DNA from: Allomesorhizobium sp043769475
GTDB taxonomy: Bacteria > Pseudomonadota > Alphaproteobacteria > Rhizobiales > Rhizobiaceae
Assembly: GCF_043769475.1 (NCBI RefSeq)
Contig: NZ_CP171729.1
Location: forward strand, 124,001 to 188,000
Direction of reading: 5' to 3'
Length of the DNA: 64,000 nucleotides
Position numbers and translations under genes: made by a program. Shown one piece after another: positions 27,608-36,482 of the stretch. The notes beneath the pieces are model-generated. The model worked only from the letters and a program-made list of their open reading frames with translations, did no database searches and was not told where the DNA came from. Numbering within the stretch: the stretch's first letter is position 1; each line of letters begins with the position of its first letter.

Positions 27608-27910
27608 CTACATCTGCACCTGTCCACCGCCCGAACTGGAAGCGGCGATCCACGGCATTACCGCTTCGGTGTCTTCCAGGATTCCGGCTCGCTTCGCAAA
27701 GCCGACAAAGGCATCGCGCGCCACGCCCATCGGCTTGCGGCCGTCGTTTGCTTGGTAGCACGCGCGAAGGGCTGTTTCATGTATCAAACCGCGGCGGTCC
27801 TCAGGCCAATCCTCCAGAAAGTCGATCGCGCCTGCGAGATCGACGATCTCCTGCACGAGGTGGCATCCATGCTTGACGAAGACGGGGCTGCTGAATGCCG
27901 TGACGTTCAT
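27608..27910 (-). CDS. DUF982 domain protein (copy 1)
   Basis: A 100-residue protein beginning MNVTAFSSPVFVKHGCHLVQ, with FLEDWPEDRRGLIHETALRA and ARDAFVGFAKRAGIL. This is the DUF982 pattern: an N-terminal strand with V.V..G, a W-P-x-x-R-G centre and a C-terminal ARxAFIxA motif. DUF982 proteins are small, of unknown function, and abundant on rhizobial plasmids and islands. The ATG at 27910 has a GGAGGAA ribosome site just upstream. Another copy lies at 28538-28858. Confidence 0.75.
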   Translation of the reverse strand: MNVTAFSSPVFVKHGCHLVQEIVDLAGAIDFLEDWPEDRRGLIHETALRACYQANDGRKPMGVARDAFVGFAKRAGILEDTEAVMPWIAASSSGGGQVQM

Positions 27911-28537
27911 TCGTTCCTCCAAATTGTCGACCGGCTCGGGTGCGTGAAGAGACCGCCGGTGGGATCGTCGGCGACCATGGCAGAACGTGTTGTCACCCTG
28001 ATGACGGAAGGCGGGGCATGCCCCGCCAGCAGACAACTGCCCGCGGGGCATGATGCCGACTAGGCTTACAGCAAATTGGCGGCGCGGCGAGTTACAACGC
28101 TCTCCCACTTCTTATCTGGAAACCGTCTCAAGCTACATTGATATCAGGCTTTTTGAGGATGGCTATGCCGAAGGTCCTCGTCGCCCGTGCAGTCGCGGTT
28201 TAAGCACTCTTGGGGCGCATTTGATGGTCGCCCATCAGACCTTCTTGGATCCTGGTGTGAATATGGAATCGAAAACGGGCTCAGGCCGTCCACCCATCGG
28301 CTTCGGCAAAAAGCCGGCGGAGTCGTGACCGCTTCGGCATACTCTGCACGTTCGGCAAGCGGCATTCCGAGCGCGGTCTCAAAGCGGTGGCTCGGCACTC
28401 TCCGAACTTGACGAAAAAGGCCTGCAGCTCTTGCTGCATGGCGCGCAGCAGCGACCCACTTTCGTTCCCGAATCTTCACCCCGGCGGCCCGCCAGCAGGA
28501 TCAATCCCTTGAAGAACTGGCGATGTTTCCAAGCGCT
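27911..28537. other. No recognised gene between the two DUF982 genes
   Basis: A minus-strand frame (28144-28479) gives KWVAAARHAARAAGLF and HRFETALGMPLAERAEYAEA, but its family is not recognised and parts of it may belong to a shifted frame. It could be a decayed third gene of the cluster. Confidence 0.3.
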
Positions 28538-28858
28538 CTATTCGGCGGCCACCGGGGTGCCGGCCTCGCTCTCGCGCCGGGTGAAAGCGACGTCGATTTC
28601 GTGGAGCAAGGATGGTGCATCAACCAGGATGCCGGATTCTTCAGCGGCCGCGATGAGGGCATTCCTCGCAGCGGAAGGTTGCGCATTGCCTTTGAGGACT
28701 TCCAGAACGGCCTCAAGTGCTTTTTGGTGCTTGGCTCCACGGTGGTCAGGCCATGCGCGGAGCAGCACTTTGCCAGCATCGGCTGCCGACCGCACATAGC
28801 GGTAGCGGCCGATGCGAGGTTCAATGACGACCATCGCGTGAAACGAGCGATCTTTCAT
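28538..28858 (-). CDS. DUF982 domain protein (copy 2)
   Basis: A 106-residue protein from the ATG at 28858: MKDRSFHAMVVIEPRIGRYR, then VRSAADAGKVLLRAWPDHRG and ARNALIAAAEESGIL. It fits the DUF982 layout and is clearly diverged from copy 1. I place the start at 28858 because the longer frame upstream has no similarity. It is on the same strand as copy 1, with about 630 bp between. Confidence 0.7.
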   Translation of the reverse strand: MKDRSFHAMVVIEPRIGRYRYVRSAADAGKVLLRAWPDHRGAKHQKALEAVLEVLKGNAQPSAARNALIAAAEESGILVDAPSLLHEIDVAFTRRESEAGTPVAAE

Positions 28859-29485
28859 GATGGCAGCATACAACGAAACCCCGATTGCAGAGTCAACCAG
28901 GCTCGGCGGAGATCGCAGCTTGTGACCCCACTTGTTCACAGACAGTGAGACCACGAACCCTAACAGGGAGGGAGGTAAGGTGCCGCAACTCGTCCTCACC
29001 CTGGTGAAGTGCTTGCTGTCGGTCCACCCGGGATGGCTTCCTTGAGCCGATGCCGATCGGCATGCGCGATGACCCCTCGTGAACGCTCTTTTTATGTGAT
29101 GGCAAGAGACTAGAGCTCGACTGGCCGACTTGCCGGGACCAGTATTCGGTCCTTGTTCACAGATTGAGAACGAAGCGGTATTCGCATGGCTGTCAATGCG
29201 GACATTGAAGGGTATTCGCCCGCGCGATCTATCGGCGCAGACACCTACAACGGCTGTCCGCCGGGAAGTCCGCAGCCTCAACCATCATCTCGATCAAAAC
29301 CGTCCCTAGTTGTGGCATGCTACCCATCCGGCGACGTAATCAGAGGCTCTCGCATCAAGACAAGCCGGCGTCCTGGTTTTCTCCCGGATCATCAGCGATT
29401 TAAATCAAATCCGCCTGTTGATATTGACGATTGCGCGACCCTCACCTCGTAGACGGCTAATGCGGGCGGTAACTGAGAGGGTCAT
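28859..29485. other. No recognised gene
   Basis: Frames on both strands up to 88 codons show no domain. A possible ribosome site (GAGAGG) for the next gene is at 29475. Confidence 0.4.
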
Positions 29486-29821
29486 ATGACAAGCGATTTT
29501 TCCGCAGCGCGGGTGCATTTAGATCGAGCGTATCACTACCTGCGTGGCAATGATCCGATAAGTCGGAGGGGGCGCGAAGCCTTAGACCTGCTACTTGAGG
29601 CGGTTGCCCTCGAAGAGTTCAAGCAGCCATGCCAAAACGCGCAGGTGCTAATGTTTCCGATTGGGCGCCGCTTCAAAGGCGATCTCCATGGCGGCCACCA
29701 TGTACATGGTGCGCAGACACCCTCAGAATACAGCCCGTCCCGGCATGAGCCGAGTCGGGCAACAGAATGGGAGTCCGAGGCGTGTCGCTCACAACGATCC
29801 GAATTGAGCCGCCCTGACTGA
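29486..29821 (+). CDS. Small conserved-looking hypothetical protein (111 aa)
   Basis: The frame from 29486 reads MTSDFSAARVHLDRAYHYLR and RGREALDLLLEAVALEEFKQ, an amphipathic helical first half preceded by a GAGAGGG ribosome site. I believe I have seen this start in other rhizobial island proteins, but I cannot name the family. The second half, after LMFPIGRRFKGD, is rich in His, Ser and Glu and looks less conserved, so a frameshift there is possible. The next frame begins seven bases later. Confidence 0.45.
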   Translation: MTSDFSAARVHLDRAYHYLRGNDPISRRGREALDLLLEAVALEEFKQPCQNAQVLMFPIGRRFKGDLHGGHHVHGAQTPSEYSPSRHEPSRATEWESEACRSQRSELSRPD

Positions 29822-29828
29822 AGCTTCA

Positions 29829-30176
29829 ATGCAATCCGACGTCATCATCATCGGCGGCAGCTATTCCGGAATGGCCGCCGCCCTGCAGTTGCTCGCGCCC
29901 GACGCCAGGGGTCTCGGGATCGGCGCCGGGCTGCCGCGGAACCGTTTTGCCAGCCATTCGCATGGTTTCTCGTACCAGCACGGCCTCGAACCGGCCGAGA
30001 TCGCGAAACGGTCGCGTGAGCAGCTTTCGCGCTACGAGACGCTCGCCTGGCACGACGGAACGGCCGAACAGGTAGAGGGGAGCCGCCGCGCTTTCGGCGT
30101 CCTACTCACCGAGGGGCGATCGGCGGAGGGCCGGCTTTTTCGCTACCGGGGTTTCACATGCGCTGCCAGCGCTTGA
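29829..30176 (+). pseudogene. FAD/NAD(P)-binding oxidoreductase (thioredoxin-reductase-like), truncated
   Basis: The start MQSDVIIIGGSYSGMAAALQ is a Rossmann FAD-binding motif (GGxYxG). It is followed by PRNRFASHSHGF and SREQLSRYETL, as in thioredoxin-reductase-like proteins. The usual mid-protein active-site and NADPH-binding parts are missing, and the frame ends after 115 residues where about 300 are normal. It is a deletion remnant. Confidence 0.6.
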
Positions 30177-30191
30177 GGGGCTGACGGAGAG

Positions 30192-30449
30192 ATGGGGCAA
30201 GACCGTTTTCCACTGACCCTACTGTCTTGCTATGAACTCGAGCGGGGACGGCTTCGGTGTGATTGCTACCAGATCCTGCTCGCTGCAGCAGGCGCTTCGT
30301 CGCCCGAATGGGGAGATGTGAGCGCCCGCTGCTTTGCCCTGTGGGACGAATACCCATCTTTCCATAATCATTGCATATATGCGTGCTACGAATGGTCCGA
30401 ATTGCGAACGAAAACGAATCGGGCGAGGCTTGATCATGTCGACCGCTAG
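30192..30449 (+). CDS. Unrecognised small protein (85 aa), overlaps the ProQ gene
   Basis: The frame starts with ATG at 30192 directly after GGAGAG and reads MGQDRFPLTLLSCYELERGR and CDCYQILLAAAGASSPEWGD. It overlaps the ProQ/FinO start by 14 bases. Cysteine and aromatic content is high for a random frame, but no family is recognised. It may be spurious. Confidence 0.25.
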   Translation: MGQDRFPLTLLSCYELERGRLRCDCYQILLAAAGASSPEWGDVSARCFALWDEYPSFHNHCIYACYEWSELRTKTNRARLDHVDR

Positions 30450-30906
30450 CCAAGGGAAATCGCCGGCACAGCTTTTCCGCCACCTATCGGCAAAGTGGCC
30501 TGCGGTATTCAATCCGAAAGCGCCCAGGCCGCTCAAGATCGGCATCCATCATGACATTCGCGTGCTTGACGGCGAACTGTCTGATGATGAACTGAGGAGA
30601 GCCCTGCTCGCCTATACCAGGATGGCCAAATACTTGGCGAGACTGGACGCCGGAGCCGCGCGGGTCGATCTCGATGGCAAGCCGGCCGGCGAAGTCTCGG
30701 ATGCGGACGCGGCGACCGCCAAGGCTTTGCTGTGCGCCCGCAAGGACAAGCAAGAGACCACGCAAACGCCGGAGAAAAGGGGAGAGCATCAAGCGCCACC
30801 CAAACCGAAACCGAAGCAAACGGCCGTGTTCAAGGCGGCCGACAGCCCAAGCGGCATAGTCGTTGAGATGAAGCGTCGCCGGTCATTCCGAAAGCCAATG
30901 GTTTGA
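30436..30906 (+). CDS. ProQ/FinO-domain RNA-binding protein
   Basis: A 156-residue protein starting MSTASQGKSPAQLFRHLSAK. The FinO/ProQ domain is recognisable by FNPKAPRPLKIGIHHDI, SDDELRRALLAYTRMAKYL and ARVDLDGKPAGEVSDADA. The C-terminal tail is basic and Pro/Lys-rich (PPKPKPKQTAVFKAA, MKRRRSFRKP). Such proteins bind structured RNA, act as chaperones for small regulatory RNAs and are frequent on plasmids. No disruption is visible. The promoter was not identified. Confidence 0.85.
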   Translation: MSTASQGKSPAQLFRHLSAKWPAVFNPKAPRPLKIGIHHDIRVLDGELSDDELRRALLAYTRMAKYLARLDAGAARVDLDGKPAGEVSDADAATAKALLCARKDKQETTQTPEKRGEHQAPPKPKPKQTAVFKAADSPSGIVVEMKRRRSFRKPMV

Positions 30907-31149
30907 TCGCCGCTGAGCCATAGGTCTTGCGCCGACCGGGACAGCCCCGAGTGTCGGAGCAATGGCGCCCCGTGCCGATCCGAATTGCCGCGACCGCAAA
31001 GGCTTGGCGGATTCAACCTGCTGCTGCGACGTCGGGCAATTTTGTATTGTACAGCCTGTCGTCTCTTGCAGTTGCCCACCATAGCCGGTGAGGCTGTAAC
31101 AAAACACCAAACATCACATGAGCAAAAAAACTGGGTCAAGTGAGATCTG

Positions 31150-32270
31150 GGCACGCGTTAACGCATCGAACCTGGCCAATGGCGGCCGAACGATGCAAAT
31201 GCTTAGGAGCGTCTATTGGGACACCCCGATCACGCGGTGAAAACGGCCGGCATTGCGCTCAGGCTCAGGCGCGACGGGCGACGGTAGATTCAGACAATCA
31301 AGACCAGGGCTGGGTTGCATGGCGGCCTTTCCCAGGTCGGCGAGATCGAAACCTCGGCCCCCGGCGGGCGGGTGTGTCTGGATGCGATTCCCGTTCGTCG
31401 GTCCGGGACGAGATCGTTAACTGCTTGAATGGCGCACTGCCTCTCGTCGGCAAGACGAAGATCAAGCGCGCGATCAGCGAACTGGTCCTTGAGGACGTGA
31501 CGCGCGCCGAGCTTGCTGTCGATGTCGGCGAGGTTTGGGTCGGTGACAGCTCGGCAGAGCTGTCGCAACTGGAGATCGAGCTCCTCGCCGGCAATGCCGC
31601 CGGACTATTCGAGATCGCGCATCGGCTGGTTCCCGAGGGCGGCCTGCGGCTCTCACGCATTTCCAAGGCTGCGCGCGGCTATCTGCTGGCAGAAGAAGAG
31701 CGGCTCAACGTGCCGCTCGCGCCTCGCAATAAGCAGGCAGCATTTGATCTGGCTCAGACCGCCGAGCAGGCGGCGCGGGATGTCTTGCGTGAATGCCTTC
31801 ATCAGATCGCCCCGAATAGGCTAGTGGTCCGCCAGCTGCAGGAAGCGGAAGGGCCGCATCGTCTGCCTGGCCTGCGCCGTTTGCGCAGCGTGTGTTCCGT
31901 CTATGCGCCGGTGCTGCAGAGCCCGGAAATGAAGCGACTCAACGCCGAGGCGCGCTCGCTCGGGCCAGGAAGTCGGAAGCCTCAGGGATCTCGATGTGGT
32001 GGCGAACGACATGGTGCGGCGGGAAGCTGAAGCGCATAGCGACGAGCCAGGCCTGTCGGCTCTGGAGATGTGCTCCTGCGACAGGGGGAAGAACGGCCCG
32101 AGCAGCTGCCAAGCTGCTTGCCGGGGCGTGCGTGTAGGCGTTCCTCATCCATCTGGCCTGCTTCGTTGAGACGCGGGGCTGGCTCGTCCTCTAGGATTTC
32201 GGCCAGACCGCGCGGCTGCGGTACCAGTACCGGACCTGGTCGGCCAACCACTCTGGAGACGACCATGCCT
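31150..32270 (+). pseudogene. CYTH-CHAD (inorganic triphosphatase-like) gene, heavily decayed
   Basis: Pieces in several plus-strand frames assemble into one protein. A CYTH N-terminal part reads LRSVYWDTP, then DHAVKTAGIALRLRRDGRR, then a TAG where Trp is expected, then IQTIKTRAG. The second CYTH half reads KRAISELVLEDVTRAELAVD and QLEIELLAGNAAGLFEIAHR. A CHAD start (APRNKQAAFDLAQTAEQAAR ... RLVVRQ) follows, and shifted CHAD remains (LRDLDVVANDM) carry further stops. At least four lesions are visible. CYTH-CHAD proteins hydrolyse triphosphate and bind polyphosphate; this one is dead. Confidence 0.65.
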
Positions 32271-32530
32271 ATTGTAGCTGACCGACCCGAAGAGCCGACC
32301 GCCATCCGCACACTCTTGCGCACGCCGACCCGGAAGCCGATCAGTTCTTTCTTGACTTCCGGGTGTCGCGCCGATCAGCCAGCACCGTGCTCCGCCTTCT
32401 CGCGAGGGAAGTCCTCGCCGGCGATAACAGGATCATCATTTGCCACTCCATCCTCCCTCTCACCCGCCCTTCCGGGGTGGAAAGGCGCCGACGCAACCGA
32501 TAGTTCCGTGACCGCTCCTCCACCGTAACG
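32271..32530. other. Unrecognised plus-strand remnant
   Basis: The frame EADQFFLDFRVSRRSASTVL continues with RLLAREVLAGDNRIII. It may be a gene tail, but its family is not recognised and its start is missing. Confidence 0.25.
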
Positions 32531-32770
32531 TTAACTTTTGCGTTCAGGGAGCCACGGCGCCTGGGTTGGCTGATGAACACCGTCGGTTCGCGCATGTGGG
32601 GTCGAATTAACTTTTGGCGAAGAGGAGGCAGGCTCATCATCAAGCAGTCGCCGGAGTTCCGCTGGGTCGAATGCCATCATTGGTGGGGAGGCAGCATCCA
32701 ACAGCTGCCGGGGCTCTTCCTCGTGCCGCAAGCGCCCCCTCAGCCGGTCTTGCAGCGCCTGCCGAGCCGT
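32531..32770 (-). pseudogene. nopD-like C-terminal fragment (third copy)
   Basis: On the minus strand the sequence continues from the ...LQDRLRGRL region through RHEEEPRQLLDA, one repeat SPPMMAFDPAELRRLLDDEP, and the tail HARTDGVHQPTQAPWLPERK. It has lost the whole protease core and is inverted relative to the other two copies. It ends at the same C-terminal sequence (PWLPERK) as copy 1. Confidence 0.7.
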
Positions 32771-32869
32771 CGCGGAAGGCGAAGGCTGGTTTTCTGCTCA
32801 GCGGTTGACGGTCTCGATTGGTGCGGGCCGCGCCGAGCAGCCGAGCACTTGCTTCAGAGCGAAGGCGGA

Positions 32870-33200
32870 ATAAGCAGTTTTCATCTGCATGCGAGGGGCA
32901 GGGCAACCTGCGTCGGCCGAGATACTCCTCCCAATTTGCGCCATTGCAATGGTCGGATCCTTTACCGAATTCGAACGCGCTGTGAGCCCCGAACGCACGA
33001 CCACTGGCCTTGCCCAGGCCCATGCCGAAGGCAGGATCAGCGGACGCCGCAGGAGATTGAACGAAAAGAAGCGGCTGGAAATTGTTGAAAGTCTTGTCGG
33101 AACGCAAGTCTGCAGCCGAAATGGCACGACGTACGAAGTGAGCCAACCAACGTATCGAGACCTATCGCCGAGTACCGGCAACGAACGGACATCTCGAAAC
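32870..33200 (+). pseudogene. Serine recombinase (resolvase/invertase) remnant
   Basis: The translation AMVGSFTEFERAVSPERTTT followed by GLAQAHAEGRISGRRRRLNE matches the middle-to-end of Tn3-type resolvases (the LAEFER...RERTxAGLxxAxAxGR region). The helix-turn-helix part (KKRLEIVESLVG ... YEVSQPT) is frameshifted. The N-terminal catalytic serine domain is missing. It lies just upstream of nopT. Confidence 0.6.
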
Positions 33201-33462
33201 CCGGTCGTCAGGGCAACCAAATCCGGCCGACCCAATGGCCACATACAGTTCGAGGGCATGTGGCACGACTCGGCATGGTCGATCTGCGCCAGTAACCGCG
33301 ACCATTATGTGTGTACCAAATGTACTGGGGCTTGCAGGGCGGATCATTCGTTTGGTGAATTCCGGTTGAGCTAGCACCGAACTTAGCTTGACTCAGGTAG
33401 AGGCTGGCTTGAGCCGCGCAGAGGGTTGCTCTCTAAGCTCCGTAAACCTGCCCGTCAGCTCG

Positions 33463-33495
33463 TCGTCAGCTTGTCTGAGTATCATTCGCAGCAGG
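33463..33495 (+). promoter_or_regulatory. tts box of nopT
   Basis: TCGTCAGCTTGTCTGAGTAT at 33463 matches the tts-box core TCGTCAGCTTNTCGAAAGCT well in its first half. It lies about 80 bp before the nopT ATG in the right direction. TtsI is the expected activator. Confidence 0.65.
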
Positions 33496-33545
33496 CCCAA
33501 GTATCTGGACCTCATTGCGAAGAGGCTTACGCCTTAAGGAGCGCC

Positions 33546-34328
33546 ATGTACGATCGAATCAGTGGCTCATCCACACGCGCCAGCCAAGCTGACGAACGCA
33601 GTCCGTCGATGAACAGCGACAGTTTTACGGCAACACTTGCGGATCTCGCGCTGCGGAGGAACCCGCCACCTCGGGACATGTCCGACAAAATGGGATGCTG
33701 CACCAGCAAGCCACAGGCCTTGGATCCAAACAACCTAAGTACACCGTCTCCAGAGAGCACCTCCCTGTTCCAATACAGGACGGCCGATTTGCCTCAAGCG
33801 AATGTAGGCGGCATCTGCGTTGGGCTGGCTGCGGAGTGGCTCAGCAATCTCCACAACAGCCCGCGATCGCGAATGACTGCGCTATTGCCCGGATCGGACG
33901 GACACGGCTCAGCGGCTGGGTGGCAGCAGCAGTATCAGGATCGCAGGAGTGAGGCGCGAAGCGGGGGAGCAGGATCTTCTCAGGCCAACCTTGATGCAAA
34001 AACCAGAACGTTGCAGGCAGCGGGCTTGCAGCCATCCAACAAAGAGAAGGTGTACACGTTCGACGAGCCTGCGAGCTTCTCTCGCATGCTGGGCAAAATC
34101 ACCGCCGATGGATCTAAGTATTTGCTCAGCTTGCGTTTCGGAGAAGGGGAAAGACACTCAGTTGCGACGTCGGCGTTGGATGGAATGACTACGCTCTTCG
34201 ATCCTAACTATGGAGAATTTACTGTTCAAACAGACGAGGCGGGTAACTTGTTCAAAAGCTTGGCCAATCGTTACAGGAATCCCAACGGGCTGCATTTATC
34301 GACAATCACCGCACAAAAAATGTGCTGA
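33546..34328 (+). CDS. nopT: NopT, YopT/AvrPphB-type (C58) cysteine-protease effector
   Basis: A 260-residue protein starting MYDRISGSSTRASQADE, very like NopT of Sinorhizobium fredii NGR234. The catalytic triad is Cys91 (GGICVGLAAEW), His204 (GERHSVATSA) and Asp219 (TLFDPNYGEF). The site DKM-GCC (Gly50, Cys51, Cys52) matches the self-cleavage and fatty-acylation site known for NopT, where processing exposes Gly for myristoylation and Cys for palmitoylation. The protein would thus be cleaved after delivery and moved to the plant plasma membrane. A tts box lies just upstream. The gene stands alone and appears intact. Confidence 0.93.
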   Translation: MYDRISGSSTRASQADERSPSMNSDSFTATLADLALRRNPPPRDMSDKMGCCTSKPQALDPNNLSTPSPESTSLFQYRTADLPQANVGGICVGLAAEWLSNLHNSPRSRMTALLPGSDGHGSAAGWQQQYQDRRSEARSGGAGSSQANLDAKTRTLQAAGLQPSNKEKVYTFDEPASFSRMLGKITADGSKYLLSLRFGEGERHSVATSALDGMTTLFDPNYGEFTVQTDEAGNLFKSLANRYRNPNGLHLSTITAQKMC

Positions 34329-34520
34329 GTCTGGCTTGAAGAGCCGCCTGACGGGGTCTTAACAAGGACTGCTCGGGTGAGGTTACCAGGGATTCGGACT
34401 ACACCCTGCGCGAGGAAGGCAGCGTCGGGGCAGAACTAAACTGTCTCGCCTTGTTGCCTCCGGCCCCCCTGGCGCCGGCTGGTGGCGCTCCATGCCTGCT
34501 TACATGTCTTTGAGGTCTCA

Positions 34521-36440
34521 ATGAAGTATCGTCCCGACGTCGATGGCTTGAGGGCCTTTGCCGTACTCCCCGTTTTGTTCTTTCATTCCGGCGTCTCGGG
34601 CTTTTCAGGGGGTTACGTCGGGGTGGATGTCTTCTTCGTCATCTCTGGTTATGTGATCGGACTCAGTCTGCTTGATGACCTCAAGACCGGAAATTTCTCG
34701 ATCTGGCGCTTCTACGCAAAGCGTGTCCGGCGTATTTTCCCGGCGCTGTTCGTGACCGTCGCCGTCACCTGCGTTTTTGCCTACGTCCTGTTTATTCCCT
34801 CGTTCTTCCTCGATTTCTCGAAGAGCCTGCTGGCCGCTTCGGTTTTCACGTCCAATATCTATTTCTGGAAGGAGTCTGGGTATTTCGCCGCCGACGCGAT
34901 ATTCCGGCCGTTGCTGCACACTTGGTCGCTTTCGGTCGAGGAACAATATTATGTGTTCATGCCGATCGCGACCTATGTAATATACCACTTTCTCGGCAAG
35001 CGGTGGCTGCTTGTCCTGCTTCCGGCGATCCTGGCGAGCTTCGCGCTGAGCGTCTACGCGACCTACACCGCCCCGACCGCCAACTTCTTCATCCTTCCGA
35101 CGCGCGCATGGGAATTGCTGATCGGGGCGACGCTGGCGCTCGGAAGGATACCGGTGGTGAGATCACGTTGGCTCGCCGAAGCGATCGGAATAATCGGCCT
35201 CTCATTGATTGCGTTCGCGGTCTTTGCGTTTGACGAGGCCACATCGTTCCCCGGCCTGAATGCGCTTTATCCCTGTCTCGGCAGCGCGCTCCTGATCTAT
35301 GTCGGCAAGTCGACCGTCCCGCCTATGGCGACATCCCTTTTGTCTCTGCGGCCGTTCGTGGCCATTGGTCTCATTTCCTATTCGCTATACCTCGTCCACT
35401 GGCCGATCGTCTCGTTTGTGCGTTACCTATCACTCGACCAACCGACTGCTACCCAGACGCTAGCGATCATCGTCGCCAGCTTTGTCCTCGCATACTTGTC
35501 GTGGCGCTTCGTCGAGCAGCCATTCCGCAAACCGCATCCCGCCATCTCGCCCCCACGCCTCCTTGCCGGTGGCGTGGGTGCGATCGCGATCTTTGCCGCG
35601 GCCGGTGCCGTCGGCGTCGCTAGCGATGGCTTTCCCAGCCGCATGAAGGACTTTGTCGAAGAGAAGATCGCCAGGCACGAGCAATGGAACCGGGGAAAGT
35701 GTTTCCTGGACAGCAATCCCGACTACCACAAATGGAACGCGGAGGACTGCACGATCACCCACGGCGACGGAGCTGAGGTCCTTCTGTGGGGCGATTCCTT
35801 CGCAGCTCACTATGTTCCCGGCATCGTAGCCAAGTCGTCGCTGATTCCGGCAAAGGTCATCCAGTACACGGCGGCGGGCTGCCCGCCGATCGTCTCTTAC
35901 TATTCCTATGCACGGCCGCTCTGCGCCGACTTCAATGCAAACGCGCTGAAGATCATCAAGGATCGGCATATCCGCACCGTGATCCTCAGCGCGCGGTGGA
36001 CTGATCTCCAGTCGCGCGGCTTGGATCAGCTTCAAAGCACGCTCGCGATGCTGGCGCCGCTTGGCGTCAAGATCTACGTTGTCGGGCAGTCTCCGCAGTT
36101 CTCCACCAGCGTTCAAGTCATCGCCTACAGCAAGGGCAGCCACGACCCGGACGCGGTGGACAAGTGGACGATATTCTTTGATCCCGCCATCAACGCGGAA
36201 CTGAAGCAGCTTGCCGGGACGGCGACGTTCATCGATCCTTTGCAGCTATGCGAGGGGATCGTATGTCCATATCGCGAGCGAGGCCGGTACTTATACGAAG
36301 ACGCGGAGCATTTCTCGACTGAGGGCAGCAGGCAAGCGGTAGCCGCCTATTTCCCGCTTGTGAACCAGCCGGGAAATACCACAGCACCGTTCCCGGTCCT
36401 CACAACACCGCAGACGGGTCACTCACGGGCAAAGGACTAG
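34521..36440 (+). CDS. OafA-type O-acyltransferase fused to an SGNH domain
   Basis: A 639-residue membrane protein from the ATG at 34521. The acyltransferase-3 part opens with MKYRPDVDGLRAFAVLPVLF and FHSGVSGFSGGYVGVDVFFV. It has about ten membrane segments and the family motif RFYAKRVRRIFPALF. From about residue 415 a periplasmic SGNH-like domain follows, with LLWGDSFAAHYVPG (Ser block) and DAEHFSTEGSRQ (Asp-His block). Such fusions acetylate polysaccharides such as LPS O-antigen or exopolysaccharide. It is convergent with an ExoK-type glycanase gene, which suggests a surface-polysaccharide pair. Confidence 0.9.
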   Translation: MKYRPDVDGLRAFAVLPVLFFHSGVSGFSGGYVGVDVFFVISGYVIGLSLLDDLKTGNFSIWRFYAKRVRRIFPALFVTVAVTCVFAYVLFIPSFFLDFSKSLLAASVFTSNIYFWKESGYFAADAIFRPLLHTWSLSVEEQYYVFMPIATYVIYHFLGKRWLLVLLPAILASFALSVYATYTAPTANFFILPTRAWELLIGATLALGRIPVVRSRWLAEAIGIIGLSLIAFAVFAFDEATSFPGLNALYPCLGSALLIYVGKSTVPPMATSLLSLRPFVAIGLISYSLYLVHWPIVSFVRYLSLDQPTATQTLAIIVASFVLAYLSWRFVEQPFRKPHPAISPPRLLAGGVGAIAIFAAAGAVGVASDGFPSRMKDFVEEKIARHEQWNRGKCFLDSNPDYHKWNAEDCTITHGDGAEVLLWGDSFAAHYVPGIVAKSSLIPAKVIQYTAAGCPPIVSYYSYARPLCADFNANALKIIKDRHIRTVILSARWTDLQSRGLDQLQSTLAMLAPLGVKIYVVGQSPQFSTSVQVIAYSKGSHDPDAVDKWTIFFDPAINAELKQLAGTATFIDPLQLCEGIVCPYRERGRYLYEDAEHFSTEGSRQAVAAYFPLVNQPGNTTAPFPVLTTPQTGHSRAKD

Positions 36441-36482
36441 GATCAAGCCTTCCGGCCGCGCGACCTCACCTCGATGCGACAA

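Noticed and set aside
28859..29281. N-terminal extension of the second DUF982 gene
   Set aside because: The extension has no family similarity, and the internal ATG at 28858 gives the normal DUF982 length.
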